From contig CAZAEL010000021.1 of assembly GCA_964484135.1 (NCBI GenBank), positions 1 to 37,383 on the forward strand: a stretch of DNA of 37,383 bases, read 5' to 3'. The notes beneath the pieces are model-generated. The model did no database searches. It was not told the DNA's origin and saw only the letters and a list, made by a program, of their open reading frames with translations. This DNA comes from CAZAEL01 sp964484135. GTDB lineage: Bacteria > Elusimicrobiota > Elusimicrobia > FEN-1173. Position 1 is the stretch's first letter. Each line of letters opens with the position of its first letter. A program made the translations under genes and the position numbers. Positions 22,377 to 32,250 of the stretch are shown piece by piece.

Positions 22377-24338
22377 GGGGAAAAGAGCCTTTGCCCCTTG
22401 GTGCGAGAAAACCCGCCTTCGAATTTTTATTATACAAAATCCCCCCAAAAGGCCCAGGGCCAGGCCTCCCAGCCACAGCCCCCCCCGGAAGGCCGCGGGC
22501 CGGAAAAGGACCGCGGCGGAGCCGGCGCCCGCGGGCAGGGACAGGGACCAGAATCCCTCCGCGTCCGCCCGCAACGGGACCCTTCGCCCTTCCGCATAGG
22601 CTTCCCAACCCGGATAAAAAAATTCGGCCACGCGCAGCGTGCCCTCCGAAGGGGCCTCGCCCCGAAAGGCCTGCCGGCCCGGACCCATCCCCGCGGGCCT
22701 CCATGGGGCCGCCGTCCCGTCCCGCCGGGACTCAAAAACGGCCAAAGGCCGGACGGCCAGGTTTTCATACACATGCCACGGGCGGGAGCTCCTCAAGGCC
22801 AACGACGGCCCGCTCAACGGGCCCGCGGCCGCCACCCACCGGACGTTGAAGCGGTTCAGCCCGTCCGCCGCGGCCTCAAAACCGGGGCTGGCGTACAGCT
22901 TCTCCAAGAACCGGGCCGCGTCCCGCGGCAGGAAGGCGTACCCGTAAAAATTGGCGTTGCGGATGTGATAGGGGAGGGAGGACTGGTTGAAGAGACGGTG
23001 GCGCAGGTCCGTCCATCGGTCCCGGTCCGCGGCGCCCTCTCCGCGCATGGACAGGGAAGCCTTGGGCGAAAGAAAAAAGCGGTCGGCGGAAGCCTGCAAA
23101 GGCGCTATCCAATGGGGCCGCGTATGGAAATATTCGGAAGGAAGGACCGGGAACCGCCGGTACCCGTACAGGAACAGCTCCGCCAGCGACAGGACCAAAA
23201 CCCCCGCCAGGACCTTCGGCCGGAGGGCCGCGGACAAGGGACGGGACGCCTGGGCCGCGGCCAGGAGGGCGGCGCCCACCAGGAAAAAAGCGAACTGGGC
23301 CGGAAAACGGACCCCGCGCAGGAAGGGAAGGGCCGTCCGCAGCCATTCCGCCGGGGGCGCGTTGTGTCCCAGGCCCAACACCGCGCCCAGGACCAGGACC
23401 CCGGCCCAGAGGAAGCGGCCCCGCGCCGACATATGGCGGAATGCCAGGGCCGCGGCCAAGACGCCCGCCGCGCCGATGTAAAAACTTCCCAGCCAAAAGA
23501 ACCTTTCGCCCGTGTACGCGTGCTCCTTCAGGGCGCTGAACCAGGGGCTGACGATCCCCAACAGGTTGGCGGGCCTCAAACTGTAAAGCGCGGCCTGCTC
23601 CCAGGGGATGCCCTCCAGGAACCGTCCCGCGTTTTTCAAGGTTTCCAGGGTGGGAAGCCACTGGGGCGCGCAGAGCCCGGCGGCCAGGAGACCGGCCCCC
23701 CCCAAGACGCGCCAGCCCTCGACCGTCCGCCCCGCGCAGGCCATCCACACCGCCAAGAGCGCCGCGCACCAGAAAAAATGGGGGATGTGGCCGGCCAGGA
23801 AAGAGAGGGAAAGCGCCGCCCCCAGGAGCGTCGCGGAAAAACCGCGCCCCGCGGACCGCCGCCGGCCGAACAGCGCCAGGAAGGGCAGCCACGCGACGGT
23901 TCCCAGCAGGCTGGGAAACTCCAAACGGGCGACCCAAAACCCGTTCAGGCTCCACAGGATTGCCGCGAAAAAAGCCAGCCCCGGCGATCCCCGCCGGGAA
24001 CGGACCAGCAGGAAGGCCCCCGCCCCGGTCAGGAAGAAATGCAGGGCCTGAAAAAGCTTGAACCCCGGAACGAACGGAAAAAGGAAGAAGAACAGGGACC
24101 CCGGATAGAAAAGGGCGGTTTCCGGGTCGCCCAGCCAGGGCGCGCCCCCGGCCGCGTACGGGTTCCAGAGGGGCAGGCGGCCGGCCTGCAGGTTCTCGGC
24201 GGTGAAGACGTGGCGCGGATGGAACACGTACGTGATGTCCCGCGCGAAATAGGTCTGCGCGGTGAGCCAGGTGTCGCGGAAAAACAGGGCCAAAAGACCG
24301 GCGAACAGCAGGAGGATCCAGGCTTCTTTTTTCTTCAT
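22359..24338 (-). CDS. YfhO-like polytopic membrane protein, 659 aa
   Basis: A large integral membrane protein with about twelve hydrophobic segments followed by a C-terminal soluble region. N-terminal loop RDITYVFHPRHVFTAENLQAGRLPLWNPYAAGGAPWLGDPETALFYP matches the YfhO family (the LPLWNPY...G.P...D...YP pattern). The C-terminal ~220 residues include YHIRNANFYGYAFLPRDAARFLEKLY and LRVAEFFYPGWEAYAEGRRVPLRADAEGFWSLSLPAG, also typical. YfhO of Bacillus is implicated in lipoteichoic acid glycosylation, so a lipid-linked glycosyltransferase is a reasonable guess. I take ATG 24338 as the start; the frame is open far upstream only because of GC bias. It is divergent from the TMTC-like gene with 30 nt between the two ATGs. 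Confidence 0.8.
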   Translation of the reverse strand: MKKKEAWILLLFAGLLALFFRDTWLTAQTYFARDITYVFHPRHVFTAENLQAGRLPLWNPYAAGGAPWLGDPETALFYPGSLFFFLFPFVPGFKLFQALHFFLTGAGAFLLVRSRRGSPGLAFFAAILWSLNGFWVARLEFPSLLGTVAWLPFLALFGRRRSAGRGFSATLLGAALSLSFLAGHIPHFFWCAALLAVWMACAGRTVEGWRVLGGAGLLAAGLCAPQWLPTLETLKNAGRFLEGIPWEQAALYSLRPANLLGIVSPWFSALKEHAYTGERFFWLGSFYIGAAGVLAAALAFRHMSARGRFLWAGVLVLGAVLGLGHNAPPAEWLRTALPFLRGVRFPAQFAFFLVGAALLAAAQASRPLSAALRPKVLAGVLVLSLAELFLYGYRRFPVLPSEYFHTRPHWIAPLQASADRFFLSPKASLSMRGEGAADRDRWTDLRHRLFNQSSLPYHIRNANFYGYAFLPRDAARFLEKLYASPGFEAAADGLNRFNVRWVAAAGPLSGPSLALRSSRPWHVYENLAVRPLAVFESRRDGTAAPWRPAGMGPGRQAFRGEAPSEGTLRVAEFFYPGWEAYAEGRRVPLRADAEGFWSLSLPAGAGSAAVLFRPAAFRGGLWLGGLALGLLGGFCIIKIRRRVFSHQGAKALFPLKLHL

Positions 24339-24368
24339 CGTCGGCTGATATATTACAATAGTTTCCCC

Positions 24369-26015
24369 ATGGAAAAAGGCCTCCTCCGGAACGAACGGGC
24401 GGCGACCCTGCTCGCCGGCGCTGTCCTGTTGGCCGCGGTCTTCCTGGTCTTCGGCCGCGGCCTGCCGTACGACTTCGTGTACGACGACCGGTGGACCGTG
24501 GTCCAAAACCCGGCCCTGCGGCATCTCCGGCCCCTGGGCCGCTTCTTCTCGCAAGCCGACACCGCGGCCCATCCGGAATCCGGCATGGCGCGCGACATCT
24601 ACCGTCCCCTTCCCACCCTGACCTTCGCCGCGGATCTTCGCCTGTGGTCCCTGCGCCCCTGGGCCTTCCGCCTGGAAAACCTGCTCCTGCACGGCCTCAA
24701 CGCGTTCCTGGTCCTGCTCCTCTTGAGACGGATGGGGCTTTCCCCGCCGGCGGCCGCGCTCGGCGCCGGGGTCTTCCTGGCCCACCCCGCCCAGGCCGAG
24801 TCCGTGGTGTGGGTGACGCAACGGTCCAACCTGCTCTGCCTGGCCGGGATGCTCCTGGCCCTCCTGGGGCTCGGCGAAGGCGCGCCGCGCCGCGGAAAAA
24901 CCGCGCGGGCCGCCGGTGTTTTGGCCTTTGCCGCGGCCCTGCTGTCCAAGGAAACGGCCGTGGTCTTTCCCGGACTTCTCCTTTTGTGGGACGCGCGCCA
25001 GGACGGCGGCGGGTTGTTGAAAAAAGATTTCTGGAAAAAGAAGGCACCGCTGTACGGGCTCCTGGCGGCCCTGGTCCTGGCCTACCTGGCCCTGCGGTAC
25101 GGGGCGCTGGGCCGCTGGGCCCAGCGGGATTTCCGCGCGGGCGGGTGGTTGGGAAACCTCCTGGTGGGGGCGCTGTCCTGGTGGGAGTACGTCAAGATCG
25201 TCCTCCGCCCCGTGGACCTGACCGTGAGCCACCGGCAGTACGTGGACGTCCCCTGGCAGAGCCCCTGGCCCTGGGTCGGCCTGGCCCTCTTTGCGGCCCA
25301 GGCGTGGCTGGCGGCCCGGCTTTGGCGGCGCCGCGCCACGCTCCCGGCCTACGCCCTGGCTTGGCCCCTCTTGACGCTCCTGCCGGTCCTGGGGGTGGTG
25401 CCCGCCGTCACCTTCGTGGCGGAACGGTTCCTGTACGCGCCTTTGGCGGGCGTGGGCCTGCTGGCGGGATGGACGTGGGACCGGGTTCCGACATGGTCCG
25501 GCCGACGGCGGAACGGAACGGCTCTTTGGCGGGGGACGCTGTGCCTCTGGCTCCTGCTCCTGGCAACGGGGGCCTTCCGACGGACCGGCGTATGGAAAAA
25601 CGAAGTGACGTTGTGGGAGTCGGCGGTGGCCCAGGACCCGCAAAACGCCTTCGCCCGGGTGTGCCTGGCCCAGGCGTACGCCGGGAAAAAGGAATACGGA
25701 CGGGCCGAGGAGGAATACCGGGCGGCCCTGGACCGATCGCCTTCCCTTGACACGGCCTTCGCCGCCCTCAACAACCTGGCCGAACTGCGCAACCGGCAAG
25801 GCCGGCCGGAACAGTCCCTGGCCTGGAGCGAAAAAGCCCTTTCCCTGCGGCCCGGCGCGCCCGCGGCGCTGTACAACCGGGTCGTGTCCCTGGCCCTGCT
25901 GGGAAAAACCCGGGACGCCCTGGCCGCGCTGGAGGAGGCGCGCGACCGCCATCCCGACCGGCCGGAATGGGCCGCCCTGCGGGAAAGGGTCCTGTCCCGC
26001 CGGAAAGTCCCGTGA
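24369..26015 (+). CDS. TMTC-like membrane protein with C-terminal TPRs, 548 aa
   Basis: About nine to eleven transmembrane segments followed by three to four TPRs. The N-terminal loop FVYDDRWTVVQNPALRH..., IYRPLPTLTFAADLRLW and FRLENLLLHGLNAFLVLLLLRRMGL, plus LAHPAQAESVVWVTQRSNLLCLAGMLLALL, match the TMTC/DUF1736 group, whose eukaryotic members are O-mannosyltransferases. TPRs run from ~435 to ~535 (FARVCLAQAYAGKKEYGRAEEEYRAAL, ALNNLAELRNRQGRPEQSLAWSEKAL, ALYNRVVSLALLGKTRDALAALEEA). The TGATATATTACAATAG between it and the YfhO-like gene may hold -10 elements for both. Substrate and sugar are unknown. Confidence 0.8.
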   Translation: MEKGLLRNERAATLLAGAVLLAAVFLVFGRGLPYDFVYDDRWTVVQNPALRHLRPLGRFFSQADTAAHPESGMARDIYRPLPTLTFAADLRLWSLRPWAFRLENLLLHGLNAFLVLLLLRRMGLSPPAAALGAGVFLAHPAQAESVVWVTQRSNLLCLAGMLLALLGLGEGAPRRGKTARAAGVLAFAAALLSKETAVVFPGLLLLWDARQDGGGLLKKDFWKKKAPLYGLLAALVLAYLALRYGALGRWAQRDFRAGGWLGNLLVGALSWWEYVKIVLRPVDLTVSHRQYVDVPWQSPWPWVGLALFAAQAWLAARLWRRRATLPAYALAWPLLTLLPVLGVVPAVTFVAERFLYAPLAGVGLLAGWTWDRVPTWSGRRRNGTALWRGTLCLWLLLLATGAFRRTGVWKNEVTLWESAVAQDPQNAFARVCLAQAYAGKKEYGRAEEEYRAALDRSPSLDTAFAALNNLAELRNRQGRPEQSLAWSEKALSLRPGAPAALYNRVVSLALLGKTRDALAALEEARDRHPDRPEWAALRERVLSRRKVP

Positions 26016-26032
26016 CGGCTTCGCCCCACGGG

Positions 26033-26061
26033 TTGACCGCGCCTCGGCGCCGCCTTATACT
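26033..26061 (+). promoter_or_regulatory. Sigma70-type promoter of the radical SAM gene, near-leaderless
   Basis: TTGACC (26033-26038), 17-nt spacer, TATACT (26056-26061). Only 15 nt separate the -10 from ATG 26077, so the message would begin about 8 nt before the start codon, without room for a ribosome-binding site. Confidence 0.7.
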
Positions 26062-26076
26062 TAAAAGACACGCGCC

Positions 26077-27215
26077 ATGACGACGGACCTGTTTTACGAC
26101 AACCTGAAAACGTTCAAAGAGGACCTCCGCCAGCGGCGGACCGTCATGCGCGCCTTTCCCATCTGGCTGGGCCTGGTCCTGACCACGCGCTGCAACCTGC
26201 GGTGCGTCATGTGCGGCCGGGTCTGGAAGAAAGGCGACCTGCCGCCCGCGGTGGCCGGCAAGGTGCGTCCCCTTTACCCCTATCTCTCCCGGATCGAATG
26301 GCAGGGCGGGGAAGTCTTCGTGGTGGACTATTTCCGGGACATGTTCGAGGAGGCCTCGCGGCATCCCCACATCAACCACCTCATCACGACCGCCGGGCCC
26401 CTCATCGACGCGAAATGGGCCCAAAGGCTGTCCCGCCCCAACGTGGTCCTCATGTTTTCCGTCGACACCGCGGTCCCGGAGAACTACCGCCTCATCCGCA
26501 AAGGGGCGGAACTGGACGACGTCCTGCGGGCCTTCCGCCGCCTTGACGAAGCCGAACAATCTGCCGGCCGCGGCGCGGTCCGGAGCCTGAACGCCACGAT
26601 CATGCGGGAGAACGCGGGGGACGTCCCCTCCCTCATCCCCTTCGCGCAAAAACATCGTTTCGTTTCCCTGGACATTTCGCCGCGCGTTCCCCTGGACGAC
26701 GGCGCGAGCCTCTTCAACCCCCGGGACCTGGACAAGAACCGCCCGGAGCTGCTCCGGCTGCGGTCCGGCCTCCTGGCCGCGCGGGAAGACGCCAGGCGCG
26801 CCGGCATCCGGCTCCTGGACCGCGTGCTGCCCATCGTGGAAAGCCTCCTGGGAACGGACGGGAAGGGCCCCGCGCCGAGGGACCCGGCCCCGCAGGGCGG
26901 GTCTTCGCGCGAAGCGTGGGATTGTTATATCCCCTGGCGGGGGCTGTTCATACAGGCCGAATACAACGACGGGGACATCATGCCGGACTGCCAGTGCTAC
27001 ACCACGGCCGTGGGGAACATCAACCGGGACGATCTCATGGACGTCTGGAACAACGGGGCCATGCGGGAGTACCGCCGGCGGATCCTGGAAAAGAGGCCGG
27101 CGGGCTGGTGCAACGCGGAATGCGCCTTCCCCGGGGTCAACCCGGCGGAATGGTCCAAACCCAACCTGGAGTATCTGCTGGACCGGGCCGCGACGGCCCG
27201 CCGTTCTCAAACCGC

Positions 27216-27219
<4 letters not shown>
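26077..27219 (+). CDS. Radical SAM/SPASM protein, 380 aa
   Basis: The 4Fe-4S site Cys39, Cys43, Cys46 (TTRCNLRCVMCG) and the SAM-binding WQGGEV motif (residues ~87-92) identify a radical SAM enzyme. The C terminus has a SPASM-type auxiliary cluster region: WDCYIPWRGLFIQAEYNDGDIMPDCQCY, GNINRDDLMDVWNNGAMREYRRRI and WCNAECAF, with six cysteines. The family modifies peptides, proteins or cofactors or acts on sugars; no precursor peptide is visible nearby, so the substrate is open. A strong promoter gives an almost leaderless mRNA. The stop codon overlaps that of fumC within CTAG. Confidence 0.88.
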
Positions 27220-28634
<1,415 letters not shown>

Positions 28635-28708
28635 CGCCGCTCCTCCCTTGCTCAAAAACATCTTCGGCATTCTAGCAATTCCCCCCTTCTCCGCGCCATC
28701 CGGGGTTT

Positions 28709-28737
28709 TTGACAGGCCCCGAGGGGAATGGTATCAT
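28709..28737 (+). promoter_or_regulatory. Sigma70-type promoter of the GT35-like gene, near-leaderless
   Basis: TTGACA (28709-28714), 17-nt spacer, TATCAT (28732-28737). The ATG at 28751 is only 13 nt after the -10, so the mRNA would start about 6 nt before it. It also rules out the upstream in-frame TTG 28709 and ATG 28736, which lie in the promoter. Confidence 0.75.
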
Positions 28738-28750
28738 GGACCCTTCCCTC

Positions 28751-30502
28751 ATGAGCGAGAACCCTTCGGAAAAATCACCGCCCGCCGGCCCCTGCGTCCT
28801 GGAAGTGGCCATGGAAATGGCCCTGACCGGCGAAATCCTGGCAAAGATCGCGGAAAGCCGCGGCCCGGCCGTGGCCCGGGAGGCCGCCATGTCCACCTCC
28901 GTGGGCGGCATCGGGCCCCTGTTGCGGGAGCGGGTCATCGCCCAGGCCGAACAGGGCCTGAAGGTCGTGAGCGTGTCCCTGCTCTATGAAACGGTCTGGA
29001 CCCAGGGCCTGCACGGCTGGAACCACCTGTTCCTGCAAAGGAACGACGTGGGGGACGCCATCCGGGAGGCGCTGGAGGACACGGGCCTTTCCTTCAACCT
29101 GACCTTTTTCGACGGGACCCAGGCCGCGGTCAAGGTGTGGAAGGCCCTGTACGGCCAGGCCCCCGTGTATTTCCTGGACTGCCCCGCGGTGGCGGACGTG
29201 GTGTACCCCTGCCAGGAGGACGCCCCCCCGCGCACGCCCAACCCCAACGAATGGGCGGACCTCCAGCGGCTGAAACAGAGCTGGCTCGTGGGACGAGGCG
29301 CCCTGGCCCTGTGCAAGGCCTTGAACGTGCGGCCCGACCTGGTGGTCCTGAGCGAGACCCCCACCCTGTTCGCCTTTCCCCGCCTGGTGCAGGACGAGTT
29401 CCAGAAGGACCCTCTTTTCCAAGAAAGCCGCTGCATCTTCAACGACCACACCCCTTTGGAGTACGCCCATCCCATCTGGCCCCGCGCCACCCTGGACCGG
29501 GTCCGGATGGACCCCGCGCTGTACAATCCCTTTCTCACGCCCCACGGCCAGGTGGACATCACGCGTCTCCTGGTGGCCTCGGCGGACGGGGTCTTCGGCG
29601 TGGCCAAAAAACATGGGCAGGTCATGCGGGCCATGCCCTCCCTGCGGGACTACGGCGACAAGATCCAGTCCGTGACCAACGGCGTGAGCGAGGCCATCTG
29701 GCAGGCGCCGGTCTTCGCCCGGGCCGCGGAATTGAGCGACGACAGGCTCATCGCCGCCAAGGAGGAGATGAAAGCCTCACTCATCGACTGGCTCTGGCGG
29801 CGGGTCAACCTCTGGCCCGCCTGGAAGAGGGTGGCCCGCGGCAAGGCCCTTTTGCTCTGGACGCGGCGCATCACCAGCTACAAGCGGCTGGACATGCTGC
29901 ACCGGGTCTTCGCGGACCACGCGCTGCGGAAGCGTTTTTTGGACACGCAGATCGTTTTGATCGTGGGCGGGCGGATCTACCAGAGGGACAACGTTTCGGA
30001 GAAGATGGTGTACAACCTGGTGGAGATGCTGAACCAGGACCAGGAATTGGGCGACCGGATCGTCTTCCTGGACAACTTCAACGCGTACGAGGCGCCCCGC
30101 CTGTACCAGGCCGCGGACGGCGCCGTCATGCTGGCGGACGACGGCCGGGAGGCCTCGGCCACGGGCTTCATGAAGTCCCAGATGAACGGCGGGCTCATCG
30201 TGGCCAACGCGGACGGCGCCATCCCCGAGTTCGTCTTTCCCAAGGGCCAGACCGACAACCCGCGCCCGGCCAACGGCTTCGGCGTGGCGTACGTCAACCG
30301 GGAGCCGGACCCCCAATCTTTCCTCAAGGCCCTGGAGGACTTCAACGCCGCGTACCTCAACCCCGCGGAGCGGGCCGCCATGATGCGGGCGGCCATCGCG
30401 GTCACGTCGGACGTCAGCGTCCGCCGCACCGTCCAGGACACCCTGAAGCTGTACGAAGGCGTCCTGAAAACGCCGGCGAAGACGGCCTCCGCGGCCGGCT
30501 AG
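28751..30502 (+). CDS. Short alpha-glucan phosphorylase-like (GT35) protein, 583 aa
   Basis: Matches glycogen phosphorylase-type enzymes in order: MSTSVGGIGPLLRER (~47), IFNDHTPLEYAHPIW (~229), ASADGVFGVAKKHGQVMRAM (~277; compare SxLH), VTNGVSEAIW (~308), RRITSYKRLDML (~372) and the cofactor region EASATGFMKSQMNGGL (467-482), with Lys475 where PLP is normally bound. Differences: the usual GKAHP block is VGGRIYQRD here and the C-terminal part is shorter than in classical ~800-residue enzymes. Glucan phosphorylase is the best guess, but a related GT-B enzyme is possible. It shares a CTAG overlap with the convergent dedA gene. Confidence 0.75.
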   Translation: MSENPSEKSPPAGPCVLEVAMEMALTGEILAKIAESRGPAVAREAAMSTSVGGIGPLLRERVIAQAEQGLKVVSVSLLYETVWTQGLHGWNHLFLQRNDVGDAIREALEDTGLSFNLTFFDGTQAAVKVWKALYGQAPVYFLDCPAVADVVYPCQEDAPPRTPNPNEWADLQRLKQSWLVGRGALALCKALNVRPDLVVLSETPTLFAFPRLVQDEFQKDPLFQESRCIFNDHTPLEYAHPIWPRATLDRVRMDPALYNPFLTPHGQVDITRLLVASADGVFGVAKKHGQVMRAMPSLRDYGDKIQSVTNGVSEAIWQAPVFARAAELSDDRLIAAKEEMKASLIDWLWRRVNLWPAWKRVARGKALLLWTRRITSYKRLDMLHRVFADHALRKRFLDTQIVLIVGGRIYQRDNVSEKMVYNLVEMLNQDQELGDRIVFLDNFNAYEAPRLYQAADGAVMLADDGREASATGFMKSQMNGGLIVANADGAIPEFVFPKGQTDNPRPANGFGVAYVNREPDPQSFLKALEDFNAAYLNPAERAAMMRAAIAVTSDVSVRRTVQDTLKLYEGVLKTPAKTASAAG

Positions 30503-31161
30503 TTTTTCCCCGTCCCCTTTTCCAGCCCGCGCCGGACCTGGCGGCGCACCATCACGATTCCCGCCGCCACCACCGCCACCAAAAACAGGGACACCAGCGA
30601 CTCGTAGCGGTTCACGCCGCGCGCCCAGTTCATGGCGCCGCTCCCCAGCCGCCACCCCAAGACCGCCAGGAGGAAACAGCGCACCAAGGTCCCCAACACG
30701 GACCACAAAAGGAAAACCCCGAAAGGCACCCGCACCACGCCGGCCACCAACGACACCAGGGACAGCGGCACCACGGGCAGGGCCCGCATGAAGAACAGGG
30801 TGGCCGCCTCGCCGGACAGGGCCATGCGCCGGCCCATGGCCTCCACGTCCTTCCAGGTGAACCCCAAATACCCCTGGAACCGGTTGACGAAAGCCCGTCC
30901 CCCCCACAGGCCGACGTAATAGAGCGCCCAGGCGCCCAAAGCCGAGGCCGCGGTGCCCGGCAGGACGATCTTCACGGTCATGTCCAGGAGCGCGGACATG
31001 AAAGGCTCCCCGGCCGGGATCAGGATCCACCCCGCGCCCATGATGATGGCCGGCGACGGGATGGGGATGATGATCTGCTCCAGCAGAACGCCGGCGAAAA
31101 CGCTCCAGGCGCCGTGGGCGCGCAGCGCGTCCAGGATCCACTGCGTCATGTGCGCGATCAT
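30499..31161 (-). CDS. DedA family membrane protein, 220 aa
   Basis: Polytopic protein of the DedA/Tvp38 superfamily (undecaprenyl-phosphate and membrane-lipid flippases in characterised members). Seen: WSVFAGVLLEQIIIPIPSPAIIMGAGW, GTAASALGAWALYYVGLWGGRAFVNRFQGYLG, FFMRALPVVPLSLVSLVAGVVRVPFGVFLLWSVLGTLVRCFLLAVLGWRLG. The re-entrant-loop pattern E...P.P and the arginine before P are conserved, though F-[FM]-R-A-L-P differs from the usual G-R-F-x-P. Its start ATG 31161 overlaps the PilZ stop as ATGA. The stop overlaps that of the GT35-like gene by CTAG. It is the last gene of the mnmA-dedA unit. Confidence 0.88.
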   Translation of the reverse strand: MIAHMTQWILDALRAHGAWSVFAGVLLEQIIIPIPSPAIIMGAGWILIPAGEPFMSALLDMTVKIVLPGTAASALGAWALYYVGLWGGRAFVNRFQGYLGFTWKDVEAMGRRMALSGEAATLFFMRALPVVPLSLVSLVAGVVRVPFGVFLLWSVLGTLVRCFLLAVLGWRLGSGAMNWARGVNRYESLVSLFLVAVVAAGIVMVRRQVRRGLEKGTGKN

Positions 31162-31526
31162 TCATCCCCCGACGGCGACTGCCGCTCGATGTATTTGGAC
31201 AGGAACGCCCTGTCTTCCGCCCTGATCTGGGCGAACTCCAGGCCGCACTTCACGATCTTGTCGGAGGCCACCGCCTCCACCCAAACGACCTTGCCCAGCG
31301 TCTTCAACGGCCCCACCAGGCCGGGGACCGGGATCTCCAGGTCCAGCAGCATGCCTTTTTCCATCTTCTCCCCGAAGGTGACGAAGAGCCCCCCGGCGCT
31401 GATGTTCCCGGCCTCGGACTCTTTCCAGCTGGTGAGCACGCCCTGGGCCTTGAGCCGGTACCGGACCGGGATTTGGCAGGCGATCCGTTGATAACGCCGG
31501 CGCTCCGCGCCGCCTTGTTCCTCCAT
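31158..31526 (-). CDS. PilZ-domain c-di-GMP-binding protein, 122 aa
   Basis: A single PilZ domain. The c-di-GMP contact motifs are both intact: RxxxR (Arg10 to Arg14 in RRYQRI) and NxSxxG (NISAGG). The rest has the beta-barrel pattern GGLFVTFGEKMEKGMLLDLEIPVPG and LGKVVWVEAVASDKIVKCGLEFAQI. It probably senses c-di-GMP for a partner protein; no cyclase or phosphodiesterase is nearby. Start ATG 31526 has an AGGAGAGAGGGG site; the frame extends far upstream without a better start. It is coupled to dedA by a 4-nt overlap and follows gpmA by 26 nt. Confidence 0.88.
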   Translation of the reverse strand: MEEQGGAERRRYQRIACQIPVRYRLKAQGVLTSWKESEAGNISAGGLFVTFGEKMEKGMLLDLEIPVPGLVGPLKTLGKVVWVEAVASDKIVKCGLEFAQIRAEDRAFLSKYIERQSPSGDE

Positions 31527-31552
31527 CCCGGGCCCCTCTCTCCTTGATAAAC

Positions 31553-32188
31553 CTACAGCACCGTTTTCTTCAATATCTTGCCCGAGCCGTCCATCTCGTA
31601 GATGATGGGCGCGCCCGTGGCGATGTTGAGCTCCAGCACCTGCTCCTTGGTGAGCCTGTCCAGGTCCATGACGATGGAACGCAGGCTGTTGCCGTGGGCC
31701 GCCACCAGCACGTTCCTGCCGGCCTTGACGTCCGGCATGATCTTGGATTGGAAATAAGGAAGGGTCCGGGCCGCGGTGTCCTTGAGGCTCTCGCTGATCC
31801 CGTCCGGGTTGAGCTCGGTCTTGTCCTTCGGCGGCGGCACGTCGTAGCTGCGGCGCCAGACGTGCACCTGCTCTTCCCCGTATTTGTCCGCGGTCTCCTT
31901 CTTGTTCAGACCCTGCAGCGCGCCGTAGTGCCGCTCGTTCAGGGCCTTGTCCTTCTCCACCGGGATCTTCGCCTGGCCGATGACGTCCAAAATGATCTTC
32001 AGGGTCTCCTGGGCCCGCCGCAGGTCCGAGGTGTAGGCCTTGTCGAACTTGACGCCCTTCAACTGTTCGCCCGCCCGGCGGGCCTCCTGCCGTCCCTGCT
32101 CCGAGAGCGGAACGTCCACCCAGCCGGTGAAGCGGTTCTCCAAATTCCATTGCGACTGCCCGTGACGCACCAAAACAAGTTTTGACAT
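31553..32188 (-). CDS. gpmA: Phosphoglycerate mutase, 211 aa
   Basis: Glycolytic/gluconeogenic histidine phosphatase-fold enzyme. Arg8-His9 in LVRHGQSQWN is the phospho-histidine site; other residues are TSDLRRAQET, NERHYGALQGLNK (Glu86), and the second histidine His165 in AAHGNSLRSI. This fits the cofactor-dependent (dPGM) type, slightly shorter than the E. coli enzyme. Start ATG 32188 has AAAGGAAA upstream; the longer frame is not coding. A TATAAT hexamer (32227-32222) precedes it with no clear -35. It follows tyrS by 62 nt. Confidence 0.93.
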   Translation of the reverse strand: MSKLVLVRHGQSQWNLENRFTGWVDVPLSEQGRQEARRAGEQLKGVKFDKAYTSDLRRAQETLKIILDVIGQAKIPVEKDKALNERHYGALQGLNKKETADKYGEEQVHVWRRSYDVPPPKDKTELNPDGISESLKDTAARTLPYFQSKIMPDVKAGRNVLVAAHGNSLRSIVMDLDRLTKEQVLELNIATGAPIIYEMDGSGKILKKTVL

Positions 32189-32250
32189 GGGGATTTCCTT
32201 TCGTGGTTTGATGAAGCCGATATTATAGGAACTTTTTGGGGACGGCGGGA

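Noticed and set aside
22365..24368. A very long upstream extension of the TMTC-like gene, antisense to the YfhO-like gene
   Set aside because: Translation before ATG 24369 is repetitive Gly/Pro/Arg/Gln text without homology, while the opposite strand encodes a clear YfhO protein.
24339..25952. Upstream extension of the YfhO-like gene
   Set aside because: It lies antisense to TMTC-like coding sequence and has no recognisable protein features; ATG 24338 begins the membrane protein.
28709..28750. Upstream starts of the GT35-like gene (TTG 28709, ATG 28736)
   Set aside because: Both lie inside the -35 and -10 hexamers of a near-consensus promoter.
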